The notes under the pieces were generated by a model. The model was not told the origin of the DNA and did not search any database. It saw only the letters and a program-made list of their open reading frames with translations. 64,000 nt of DNA from assembly GCA_041752115.1 (NCBI GenBank), contig JBGSHS010000002.1, forward strand, positions 1 to 64,000, read 5' to 3'. A program made the position numbers and the translations under genes. Of this stretch, positions 27,096 through 35,336 are shown piece by piece (position 1 is the stretch's first letter; each line of letters opens with the position of its first letter). Source of the DNA: JAJRVM01 sp041752115. GTDB taxonomy: Bacteria; Planctomycetota; Planctomycetia; Pirellulales; Pirellulaceae.

Positions 27096-27774
27096 GACCT
27101 CTTCTCCTGACGATATTTTGTGGCCCCGTGGAAATCATCGACCGCGAAACCAGCTAAGAAGCCTGGCGGGAACTGTCTACCACCGACTAAGAAACAGGGT
27201 GTATGTCAAAACTCCCTCAGGGTATGAGCATAACCAGCATGCTGGCGGCAAGCACAAGGGCTCGACGGCAACCGATGATCTTGGCAGGGCTGCCGCGATC
27301 GCGAAGCAAGATGCGACATCAAGTCAAGCCCGTTCTGGAACGATATCGGTTCAAGAATCTGGCGAAAATCATCCATTATTCTTACGAGTGTAGGTGACCA
27401 CATACGAGTTCCGGGTACCCCACTCGCCCTGCCGGACAGGCTCCCAGATAGTTCGCGGCTGCGATCGGTCCATCTATTGCAGAGATCCCCGAAGGCAGAG
27501 ATACTCTCAGAGTGTTCAACACCTCAAGACCAAATCGCGCGCCGTGCATTGCCATGTCTTGCTACTAATGCGTCGTCGTCGGTGATAGACTGGGACGGGT
27601 AATCACGGCACGTCTGTGCATCTTTATCGTGCGCAACCGAGACTTCTAAATCGGATTGCGTGATTCTGGGAGCATTGTCTATCGTCGAGCCTGACGCGAA
27701 ACGGCGATTTGCTGCCGCACTGGCAGAGCCAGTGGCACCCGTCCTGCTCGCCACGCTGTCCCCAGGATCACGCA
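27096..27774. other. Divergent intergenic region, Hsp70 operon and kinase-FGE B
   Basis: About 680 bases between two genes read outward, so promoters for both should lie here. No protein gene is convincing. One hairpin of the dispersed CACTGGC family is at 27718-27734, just before the kinase start. Confidence 0.55.
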
Positions 27775-30012
27775 ATGTCATTTCAGGTGAATATGTTGAA
27801 CGAGGCGAGCGGATTGCAAATCGGCACGACGGTGGGAAACCGTTACCGCGTGATCGAGAAAATCGGCCAGGGGGGGATGGCCGAGGTCTATCTGGCCGAG
27901 AATCTGGGCACCGGTGCACGTGTCGTGCTGAAATCGCCCTTGCTGGGCAAACTGTTGGACGACCCGCAACTGACAGGCCGTTTTCTGGATGAGATCCGGA
28001 AGATGAGCCGGTTGGATCACACCAACATTGTGAAGATGCACGATGTGCTGGAGTGGTCCGGTCGCCCCGTGGCGGTCATGCAATACTTCGGCGGCGGTGG
28101 CCTCGACACCAGATCGGAAATCACGTTGGGCCAGTGGCTCCCACAGATCGCGTCTGCCCTGGACTACATGCACATGCAGACGCGACCCATGGTGCATCGA
28201 GACGTGAAGCCAGCCAACATCTTCTTCGATCTGCAGGGAACGCCTTACCTGGGTGATTTCGGAATCGCCAAGACGCCGGGCGGAAATACCCTCTGCGTGC
28301 GGACCGAGACGGGCATGACACTGGGTACGCCCAAGTATATGTCGCCCGAGGCAGTCGAAGGCAAGGAACTGAACGCTCAGGCGGATCAATATTCGCTGGC
28401 CATCGTGGTCTACGAGCAATTGGCAGGTTGCATTCCGTTTGACGTGGATCCGGACAGCTTGTACCGGATCATGCGGGCCCACGCGGAATTGCCGCCGCGG
28501 CCGCTATCGCAAATTGATGCCCGCTACGGAGCCGCCACCAGCGCGGTGCTCGATCGCGCGCTCTCCAAGCGGCCGGAGGACCGTTTTGGCAGTTGCGGAG
28601 AGTTTGCCGCGGCGGTGATGCGATCGCTGGAATCGGTGCCGCAGCGCGGCCCGCATCCGATCGCCGCCGATCCCATTGGGCTACCGCTTGGTGATCTGCC
28701 GTTCTCGGTTCCGCCAGAGCAAAGGTCAGCATCAGCTCCGGCAGCGCGTGGCTGGTGGTCGTTTCTGGCCGCGAAGCTTGGTCTGCCGGCGATGATTGCC
28801 GTTGCAGCAATCCTTCTGGTGCTGGCCGTCCTGTTGGTCGTTCCCTGGTGGTGGCGGAACGAGCCAGTAGCGAAGCATGAAGTACCACCTGTATCAACAG
28901 AGGAATCCACAGGCGGATCCGGTGAGGAAGTCGGAAGGCGTGGCACGTCCTCGCAAGAACCGGACAAGCCGAATTCCCAACCGTCAGGTTCCGGGTCCAC
29001 GGCGGTGAAGGGGACGAATTCATCGCATGCCCAGAAGGAGGACGATTTGCGCAGGGCGACTGCGGGCGGCGCTAGCAACATGAACACTCCCACGAGACCA
29101 GATACCGCCGCCGACAAGCCAGTCAGTACGCACCCTAACGATGGCGGTGCCTCCAGGTCAGAGAAGTCACCGGCTAGGAAGCGTGAACCGTCCTTGGCGA
29201 TTGCACCGTTCGAGTCTTCGCAAGCGGAGGAATACCAGCGCCAATGGGCCGCCTACCATGGTAAGCAGCGCGAGATCACGGTGATGCTCGACTCATCCAC
29301 GAACCTGAAATTTGTGCTGATTCCACCCGGTGAGTTTCAGATGGGTTCGCCAGATAGCGAGGAAGGTCACAATTCCATCAACGAGGGTCCGCAACATCGC
29401 GTGAAGATCACGAAGGCGTTTTATGTGGGCAAGCACGAAGTAACGCAGAGTCAGTATGAAGCCGTGATGAGGAATAATCCCTCATGGTTCAAGGGCTCGG
29501 ATCTGCCGGTGGAACAGGTGAGTTGGGATGACGCGGTGGAATTCTGCGAGAAACTGTCGGCATTGAAGAAGGATACGTACCGCTTGCCCACTGAGGCGCA
29601 GTGGGAGTACGCTTGCCGCGCGGGCACGACGACGCCGTTCGCCTTTGGCTCGACCCTTTCGTCTGATCGAGACGCGAACTTTGACGGGAACTACACCTAC
29701 GGCAATGGCGTCAAAGGACCTTACCTTGAGAAGACGGCGTCAGTGGGATCGTACCGTGCGAATGCGTGGGGTCTGTATGATATGCACGGGAACGTGGGGG
29801 AATTTTGCGCCGACTGTTATATGGACGAGTATTACGCCAGCTCCTCGCCGATTGATCCGACTGGCCCTGAGTCTTGCTGTTGGCACGTGTATCGCGGCGG
29901 CAGCTGGTACGGCTTCGCGCTTACTTGCCGGTCCGCGGATCGGTCATACGACGCGCCTGATCGTTCGCGCTACGACCTCGGCTTCCGTGTGGCCCTAGAT
30001 TTGGCGGAGTAG
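27775..30012 (+). CDS. Ser/Thr kinase receptor with FGE-sulfatase domain (paralogue B)
   Basis: A 745-residue protein with the same plan as the kinase at 15442. The kinase domain is at about 20-280 (GQGGMAEVYLAEN, VVLKSPLLG, HRDVKPANIFF, DFGIAKTP), the membrane helix is at about 335-360 (AVAAILLVLAVLLVVPWWW), a Ser/Pro/Thr linker reaches about 495, and the FGE-sulfatase domain takes the rest (KFVLIPPGEFQMGSP, YRLPTEAQWEYACRAG, HGNVGEFCADCY). Linker and kinase-end DNA is close to the 15442 gene, showing a recent duplication or gene conversion. It directly precedes the stator-FHA gene cluster in the same direction and may be its receptor. Start at 27775, with AGGA upstream. The last 40 residues are the candidate variable region. 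Confidence 0.92.
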   Translation: MSFQVNMLNEASGLQIGTTVGNRYRVIEKIGQGGMAEVYLAENLGTGARVVLKSPLLGKLLDDPQLTGRFLDEIRKMSRLDHTNIVKMHDVLEWSGRPVAVMQYFGGGGLDTRSEITLGQWLPQIASALDYMHMQTRPMVHRDVKPANIFFDLQGTPYLGDFGIAKTPGGNTLCVRTETGMTLGTPKYMSPEAVEGKELNAQADQYSLAIVVYEQLAGCIPFDVDPDSLYRIMRAHAELPPRPLSQIDARYGAATSAVLDRALSKRPEDRFGSCGEFAAAVMRSLESVPQRGPHPIAADPIGLPLGDLPFSVPPEQRSASAPAARGWWSFLAAKLGLPAMIAVAAILLVLAVLLVVPWWWRNEPVAKHEVPPVSTEESTGGSGEEVGRRGTSSQEPDKPNSQPSGSGSTAVKGTNSSHAQKEDDLRRATAGGASNMNTPTRPDTAADKPVSTHPNDGGASRSEKSPARKREPSLAIAPFESSQAEEYQRQWAAYHGKQREITVMLDSSTNLKFVLIPPGEFQMGSPDSEEGHNSINEGPQHRVKITKAFYVGKHEVTQSQYEAVMRNNPSWFKGSDLPVEQVSWDDAVEFCEKLSALKKDTYRLPTEAQWEYACRAGTTTPFAFGSTLSSDRDANFDGNYTYGNGVKGPYLEKTASVGSYRANAWGLYDMHGNVGEFCADCYMDEYYASSSPIDPTGPESCCWHVYRGGSWYGFALTCRSADRSYDAPDRSRYDLGFRVALDLAE
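29893..30009 (+). other. Candidate diversified (DGR-type variable) region B
   Basis: The counterpart of 17539-17655. The flanks CGCGGCGGCAGCTGG (29893-29907) and GGCTTCCGTGTGGCC (29980-29994) are identical to copy A, while most of the 24 codons between differ. Eleven end in C, including TAC GGC TTC right after the conserved Trp. Some differences (GAC/GAT, CCG/CCT) would need A in the third position of the template, so the evidence is suggestive and not decisive. Confidence 0.5.
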
Positions 30013-30605
30013 CAATTCGGCAGTCTGGCCGAGCATTCGGGACGAGCCCTGCGGAGCAGGGTCGCGTGGAGCGAGACCTGAGCCAGTTGCAGAGAAACTG
30101 CGAGCTCCAACCTGTTTGGCCGCTATGGCCGTAGAAGGCTGCTGACGTGACCATTGAACGCCCAGTGCAAATTATCTCAGCAGCCCGCGCGCGGCCGGAC
30201 ACGTCTCTAACCGCCGACGGACTGCAGCGGCTAGCTCGCCTCTATCGCGCGGCAGGGTTAAGTCGACAGGCCATCCCGTTGGCCAGTCCGGATTCGATGG
30301 CGACCGCCGGCGTGCAGCATACGGCTCGGCGACGCTGGCCATTGTGGCGCCTGCGCCTAAACGGTTGCGAGCCAATTATTTTGCGCCATCTGACCTGCGA
30401 ATGGGGCTTAAGGCTTTGGGACGCCGCGATCCGGATTCATCTTGAAATCCGCGACTACGTGGATCCTGAATGCCCGGGGAATCCCCCTAAGCCCTTATGT
30501 CTGTTATATTTGCCGCCGTCATCGGACTACACGGGAAGGGTTAGCTTCAGTTGACTGCGCAACCATTTGAGGGGTGTCTTTGCCGTCGAAATGAAGGGAG
30601 CGAGC
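30013..30605. other. Region between kinase-FGE B and the stator-FHA cluster
   Basis: About 590 bases. It starts with the segment shared with the end of paralogue A, including the hairpin CCCTGC-GGA-GCAGGG at 30047-30061. At about 30123-30200 it carries the short repeat shared with 22164-22250. A 135-codon open frame at 30147-30554 has poor coding character and no family likeness, so I do not call it. The cluster promoter is probably in the second half. Confidence 0.55.
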
Positions 30606-31385
30606 ATGCCAAGAGATACGAAATCTGCGCCGCGATCGCTGGCCGTCGGAGCGGTTATGGGTGGCGTAGTGGGCGCGGGGGTATGGGCGGCACTGGCGTT
30701 CGGACTTGAGACCGCATGTGGCGCCGAACGTTGGATCGGCCACGTCTTCTCCAGCCCGATCAATGCCGCCAGTTTTCTGGCGTTCGGAGCGGCAATGGGC
30801 CAATTGCTCCAACGCCGGCTGCAGATCTCGCGGGAACGTCATGGTATGACCGTCGCACTGCTGGACAGCGACGACGAGACGCTGCTGCTGCCCGACGACG
30901 TCAAGACGGCACGCAAACAGTTGCCCAGCGTGCCCGAGCAGCTGCGTGACAGCCTGCCGGTGCGTCTGTTGACCGTGGGATTGCTGCGGGCCCGAGCCAA
31001 CTGGTCGGCGACCGATGTCAGCAGCGCGATCGAATCCGAAGCCCATTTGATACAGGAAGAGGTGGAGGCCTCGTACTCCAATATTCGCTATCTGGCCTGG
31101 GCCATCCCTTCGATTGGCTTTCTGGGCACCGTGCTGGGGATCGGCTGGGCCATGGGTGACATGAACGTGACGGGGCTGGACAAAGGCGATTCACTGTCGG
31201 TCGCCACGTCGCACTTAAGCGTGGCATTCGACACGACCTTCGTGGCCCTGACGCTCAGTCTGATCTTGATGTTCATACTGCACCGCGTCGAGGCGCTGGA
31301 CGACCATCTGATGACGCGCACCAAGAGCTGGTGCCTGCGGCAGCTGCCGCTGAGGATGCACATCGCCGCGGAGAAGGTGTCGTGA
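30606..31385 (+). CDS. MotA/TolQ/ExbB-like proton-channel family protein
   Basis: A 259-residue membrane protein. Two membrane helices lie near the N-terminus (AVGAVMGGVVGAGVWAALAF and NAASFLAFGAAMGQLL), then about 90 cytosolic residues, then the family's conserved pair: AIPSIGFLGTVLGIGWAM (TM3) and FDTTFVALTLSLILMFIL (TM4). The pore-lining Thr positions of TolQ/ExbB-type proteins are present in LGTV and DTT. In known systems five such subunits surround two B subunits and turn ion flow into rotation or force. Here the two following genes encode candidate B subunits, the first overlapping by four bases. GGGAG before the ATG at 30606 supports the start. The flagellar, Tol and Ton systems are excluded by the neighbours. 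Confidence 0.85.
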   Translation: MPRDTKSAPRSLAVGAVMGGVVGAGVWAALAFGLETACGAERWIGHVFSSPINAASFLAFGAAMGQLLQRRLQISRERHGMTVALLDSDDETLLLPDDVKTARKQLPSVPEQLRDSLPVRLLTVGLLRARANWSATDVSSAIESEAHLIQEEVEASYSNIRYLAWAIPSIGFLGTVLGIGWAMGDMNVTGLDKGDSLSVATSHLSVAFDTTFVALTLSLILMFILHRVEALDDHLMTRTKSWCLRQLPLRMHIAAEKVS

Positions 31386-32365
31386 AGAACCGCCGCACGC
31401 AACATTCCCTCAGCATGTCGTTTCTCGACATCCTCGCCTGCGCGCTGGGGGGCGTTTTGATGTTGTTTCTGGTGAGTTCGTTCATCAGCGCGCGCAATTC
31501 CAACGCGGCCAGCCTGGTACTGACCGGCATGACGGAGAGGATGTCCAAGACTCTGGGAACGCTGGATGAAGTGACCAGCGCTTTAGAAGGCGTTCGCCAG
31601 GAGAATGAAGGATTCAAGAGGGCCCTGTCAGGGGTCGTGGAGGAGAACCGGGAGTTGCTCGGCGCGTTGGAGAGCCTGCGAGCGGATCACCAGGCCGCGG
31701 AGGCTGCCTTGGCCAACGCCCGAAAGAACGGTGAGACGTCCGCGGGATTGCTGGCGCGAGCCGAGTCACAGATCGACGCCTTGCGTCGCGCCAGCGATAC
31801 CCTGCGCCAGGCCCAGGCGAATCTCGTCGGGCTGCGCGGACCGCTCCACAACGTCGTATTTGTATTCGACACGTCCGGCAGTATGAAGACGCCTCGCTTT
31901 GGTGAATACAAGGGCACACTGAAGAGCTGGATCAGCTTCTTGCCTTTGTCGCGACTGGCCGTCATCGACTTTGACAACAAGGTCCGCACCTTCCGCAGCG
32001 GATTCATCGATGCGACGCTCGAGAATCGGCAGGCAGCCTGCACTTTCGTCGATGCGTTCAAGGCGGATGGGACCACCGACACGCTGGCGGCACTCAAGGC
32101 GGCGTTTGCCTTGGAGGGGATCGACACGGTCGTGCTGCTGAGCGACGGGGAACCAACCGCTCCACTGCCGCGCGGCGGAGGTCGAGCATCACCGGACGAT
32201 ATCCGCAAGAATATCGAACTGGTGGAGAAGTGGCTCAAAGAAAACAACTCGTCCGGCAAGGTTGCAATCAACTGCGTAGCCATGGGTAACTACTTCAATA
32301 CGGCCTATGGCGAGTTTCTGCAGCGGATCGCCCGCGACCACGACGGCATGTTCATTGGCAGATGA
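31382..32365 (+). CDS. Stator-B-like membrane protein with VWA domain
   Basis: A 327-residue protein starting at a GTG that overlaps the previous stop (GTGA), with GGAG eight bases before. Residues 13-33 are one membrane helix, FLDILACALGGVLMLFLV, with an Asp (D16) at its start, matching the ion-carrying Asp of MotB/ExbD. Residues about 45-150 are a coiled coil. A VWA domain fills about 155-327 with MIDAS DTSGSM at 163-168, GTTDTLAAL and LLSDGEPT, so it should bind a metal ion and a ligand. With the N-terminus inside, the VWA is in the periplasm. Ordinary stator B units carry peptidoglycan- or receptor-binding domains there, so a VWA is unusual. The topology is inferred from the family. Confidence 0.82.
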   Translation: MKNRRTQHSLSMSFLDILACALGGVLMLFLVSSFISARNSNAASLVLTGMTERMSKTLGTLDEVTSALEGVRQENEGFKRALSGVVEENRELLGALESLRADHQAAEAALANARKNGETSAGLLARAESQIDALRRASDTLRQAQANLVGLRGPLHNVVFVFDTSGSMKTPRFGEYKGTLKSWISFLPLSRLAVIDFDNKVRTFRSGFIDATLENRQAACTFVDAFKADGTTDTLAALKAAFALEGIDTVVLLSDGEPTAPLPRGGGRASPDDIRKNIELVEKWLKENNSSGKVAINCVAMGNYFNTAYGEFLQRIARDHDGMFIGR

Positions 32366-32389
32366 AATCGATCATCAAACGGAACAATC

Positions 32390-32986
32390 ATGTCCAGACG
32401 CGGCAGTAACACAGGTTTCCTGGGAACCAGTTTTCTCGACCTGCTCTGCTGTGCGCTGGGGGGCGTGCTCTTGTTGGTGCTGGTCTTACAGCAGAACCAC
32501 GAAACGACGGTGCAAGATCTGGAACGCGACAAGTACGAACTGGCCCAGAAGATATTGCTGCTGAAAAAAGGGATCTCCGTTCCCCTTCCCCTGGCCATCC
32601 AGATCCACTGGGAGGGAGCGGGCGATATCGACTTGTCCGTGGTCAGGGACGGGGCTGAGCGAGTATGGTTCCAGAATCGGGAATGCGACTGGGGACAGTT
32701 GATGCGGGATGAGACGCAGGGGCAGACGATCAATAGCGAGTTGTTCCTTTCACCCCAACCGCAAGTCGGAGAATACAAAGTATACGTTTGGTACTATGGT
32801 GGAGGGAGCCAATCGCAATACACCATCCAGTGTGAAATCGCCCTCTATCCTGGCGACCGATCGCGATCCACACGCCAGCAGTTCGAGCGGCAATTGCCTG
32901 TATCACCGAAACAAGCGTGGCAGCACGCTGCAACTTATCAGTTGACCCGTTCCGGAAACGAATTCCAAATCACTTTTCTCGACTAA
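32390..32986 (+). CDS. Second stator-B-like protein with YfaP/DUF2135-like sandwich
   Basis: A 198-residue protein that shares the N-terminal plan of the previous gene: FLDLLCCALGGVLLLVLV at about 15-33, again with an Asp (D17) at the start of the helix. A short coiled coil follows (DLERDKYELAQKILLLKK), then a beta-sandwich at about 60-190. The segment IHWEGAGDIDLSVV, then GEYKVYVWYYGG, fits the YfaP/DUF2135 family, whose members occur with VWA proteins. It starts 24 bases after the VWA gene. The two probably form a heterodimer in the pore of the channel subunit; this is inference from the shared helix and the order of genes. Confidence 0.78.
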   Translation: MSRRGSNTGFLGTSFLDLLCCALGGVLLLVLVLQQNHETTVQDLERDKYELAQKILLLKKGISVPLPLAIQIHWEGAGDIDLSVVRDGAERVWFQNRECDWGQLMRDETQGQTINSELFLSPQPQVGEYKVYVWYYGGGSQSQYTIQCEIALYPGDRSRSTRQQFERQLPVSPKQAWQHAATYQLTRSGNEFQITFLD

Positions 32987-33008
32987 TGTGTTGATGGGGA
33001 GAGCCCAC

Positions 33009-33908
33009 ATGCGGTGTCCGTTCTGCAAAGAAGAGGTAGACTTCGTTGATGAGCGTTGCCCGCGATGTGCAACGGCATTGGGGGCGGCGTCACCGGAGAG
33101 ACTGGAACTTACGCGGCCACAGCGGATCATCAGCCCGCCAGCTCAGGCTGCGAGCATCGCGGACGAAACGGTCCTCCAGCGACGCAAGCCTGATCCGGAT
33201 GCGGCGCGCACGAAGTTTCGTCCCCGTCTGCGGCCGCCGATGCTGGTGCTATGCGCATGGGACGACGATGGCGAATATGGCCACTGGATTCGCGTGTACG
33301 GAGACCGGTTTGTGATCGGCCGCGGTGAAGGAGATCTTATCATTCCACACGATCCAGGCATGTCACAGCGGCACGCCGAGCTTGTGCGCGAGCGGGGCGA
33401 AGGACGTTGGGTCTGGAGATTGCGCGACCTCCAGTCGACCAACGGCTCGTTCGTTCGCATTGATCATTCCACGCTGCACGACGGTCAGGTCCTGCTGATT
33501 GGCAGCGGACGCTACCAATTCAAGGGCGTTGCCCAGGGGGGCAAGCTTGCGCAGGCGACGGGACAACCGGCGAAGACCATGATGGTGCCGACATACAGGC
33601 CGGAAGATTTCACGCCAATGCTCGTGCGACTGGCCATCGATGGCGAAGAAGACGAGAAAATGTTTCTTACGCCAGGCGAGCAGTGGATTGGTACCGCCGA
33701 CAGCTGCCAGCTTCGTGGCAGGGGAGGAGCGGAGGATTTGCTGTTGGATGCTCGCCATGCGAGAATCTATCAGACGGGCCGTGAGCAATGGGAGATTCAG
33801 GATGCCGGTTCGAACAATGGTACCTGGACCATGATTTCGGAAGTGGTCATTGACGACTCGATTCAATTCCAATTGGGTGAACAACGGTTTGTGGCAAGGG
33901 TCCCGTGA
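33009..33908 (+). CDS. Zinc-ribbon protein with two FHA domains
   Basis: A 299-residue cytosolic protein. It begins with a zinc ribbon (CPFC and CPRC, residues 3-21). FHA domain 1 lies at about 95-175 with the phosphothreonine-binding residues visible (FVIGRGEGD, SQRHAEL, STNGSFV). FHA domain 2, at about 205-297, keeps ARHARIY and NNGTW but has IGT instead of the GR loop, so its binding may be weakened. FHA domains bind phosphothreonine made by Ser/Thr kinases, which stand on both sides of the cluster. GGGGAG before the ATG at 33009 supports this start over two earlier ones. The stop overlaps the next start. Confidence 0.85.
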   Translation: MRCPFCKEEVDFVDERCPRCATALGAASPERLELTRPQRIISPPAQAASIADETVLQRRKPDPDAARTKFRPRLRPPMLVLCAWDDDGEYGHWIRVYGDRFVIGRGEGDLIIPHDPGMSQRHAELVRERGEGRWVWRLRDLQSTNGSFVRIDHSTLHDGQVLLIGSGRYQFKGVAQGGKLAQATGQPAKTMMVPTYRPEDFTPMLVRLAIDGEEDEKMFLTPGEQWIGTADSCQLRGRGGAEDLLLDARHARIYQTGREQWEIQDAGSNNGTWTMISEVVIDDSIQFQLGEQRFVARVP

Positions 33909-35179
33909 TGAAACTGCTGTACACGCTGCTCGACCAAGGCCGCCAAGATTCCTGCGAGTCCGAAGTGATTCGTATCGGTCGGGCTCCGGAGGTCGAAATC
34001 CAACTCGATCACGAGTTCATCTCCCGCTACCATGCCGAGATTCGCCAGGAATCGGGCCGAATGGTTATCGTAGACCTCACATCGGACAACGGGACGTTTG
34101 TCAATGGCGATAAGATCTCGGCGCCTACCGCGCTGCACATAGGAGATCGCGTGCGATTGGGCGACCCGGGCCCCGAAATTCTCATCGACCGGCTGGATGC
34201 TGCAGCGGAAACGATGCTGCCGCCCGCCAACCCGGCACCACATTGTGTTGGAAATTACCCCCCGCCGTTTGGCCCCAAACTGACTGCCGGAAATGAACCA
34301 GACGTTCGACCGGCTAATCCTGCGCCGATGAACGTGTTGGCCCGAGAACCGAAGCCTGGCGGCGTTGCACGGCAATCGCGCTCTCCCCGTGTGATCCAGT
34401 TGGCCGTTATCGGCTTGTTGGTTATCGTGGCAGCGGGGCTCACGCTTGTGAGTGTCTATACCTGGCGTGATCAGCCAGGCTCGCTCGCCAGTCTATTTGA
34501 AGAAGTGGCCCCGGCCACGGTCAAGTTGCACGTGATTCGCGATGACGGTCAGGAGGGGTCTGGCAGTGGCTTCTTTGTGGATCGCCGCGGGTGGCTGGTG
34601 ACCAATTTCCACGTGGCGGCGCGTGCCAAGAACATGGAAGCGGAACTGGATGATGGTACGAAGCTGCCGGTGGAGGGTGTAATTGCCGACTCCGCCATCG
34701 AAGACATCGCGATTTTGAAAGTCGATCTGCCTCCCGCGCGCGTGCGTGTCCTGCCCTTGTACAATGACGACGAGGTTCTGCCGCCGGCCGGCACCGAGGT
34801 TTGTGTGGTGGGACACCCGTTGGGACTGAACAAATCGCTCACACCCGGTACGATCTCATCGCCGCCAATGACCGGCCGCCAGTTCCGCGCGTGGCTGGAA
34901 GAGCACCATGCGCAGTCCGATAATCCACTGGTAAATTTGCATTTTCGCGACAACATGACCTGGCTACAAACCAACGCTGCCGTTTCACAGGGCAACAGCG
35001 GCGGACCGCTCTTGAACCGGCGGGGCGAAGTTATTGGGGTCACTACGTGGGGCATATCGGGTGAGGCCGCGGAGAGTATGAATTTTGCCAGTGCTGTGAA
35101 GCACCTGCGCCGGTTAATCAACGATGCAGACGGTACCGTTCGTCCCTTGTCCGACCTGACGCCCAGCAGCGAGAACTGA
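33908..35179 (+). CDS. FHA domain, membrane helix and trypsin-like (HtrA-type) protease
   Basis: A 423-residue protein. A cytosolic FHA domain is at about 18-90 (IRIGRAPEVEIQ, SRYHAEIR, DNGTFVNG). One membrane helix is at about 161-183, then a periplasmic S1C protease of the HtrA/DegP kind with an intact triad: H235 in TNFHVAAR, D266 in EDIAILKV, S364 in QGNSGGPLL. There is no PDZ domain. The design suggests an outside protease controlled from inside by phosphothreonine binding. The ATG at 33908 shares a base with the previous stop; a GTG one codon earlier is possible. It is 157 bases before the next gene. Confidence 0.9.
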   Translation: MKLLYTLLDQGRQDSCESEVIRIGRAPEVEIQLDHEFISRYHAEIRQESGRMVIVDLTSDNGTFVNGDKISAPTALHIGDRVRLGDPGPEILIDRLDAAAETMLPPANPAPHCVGNYPPPFGPKLTAGNEPDVRPANPAPMNVLAREPKPGGVARQSRSPRVIQLAVIGLLVIVAAGLTLVSVYTWRDQPGSLASLFEEVAPATVKLHVIRDDGQEGSGSGFFVDRRGWLVTNFHVAARAKNMEAELDDGTKLPVEGVIADSAIEDIAILKVDLPPARVRVLPLYNDDEVLPPAGTEVCVVGHPLGLNKSLTPGTISSPPMTGRQFRAWLEEHHAQSDNPLVNLHFRDNMTWLQTNAAVSQGNSGGPLLNRRGEVIGVTTWGISGEAAESMNFASAVKHLRRLINDADGTVRPLSDLTPSSEN

Positions 35180-35336
35180 TGTTGTGATTCGTGTCGGTAG
35201 GACCACGATGCGCGAGCAAGGGTTGCGACTCGACGAGTGATTTCAGGCCGACAACCATTTGCGTGCGCCATTTTTTCAGCTGTTCATTTCCTGTCGCAGA
35301 ATATTACAACGGGCCACCTCAATGCCGGAGTAAACC

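Noticed and set aside
17539..30061. Complete diversity-generating retroelement within the window
   Set aside because: I found no reverse-transcriptase gene and no A-rich template copy; only the candidate targets are here.
30147..30554. Plus-strand frame of 135 codons
   Set aside because: It begins inside a dispersed repeat and has poor coding character.
30606..32986. Zorya-type defence system
   Set aside because: The channel-like subunit lacks the long cytosolic tail of ZorA, the B-like proteins have no OmpA-like part, and no ZorC, D or E-type gene follows.
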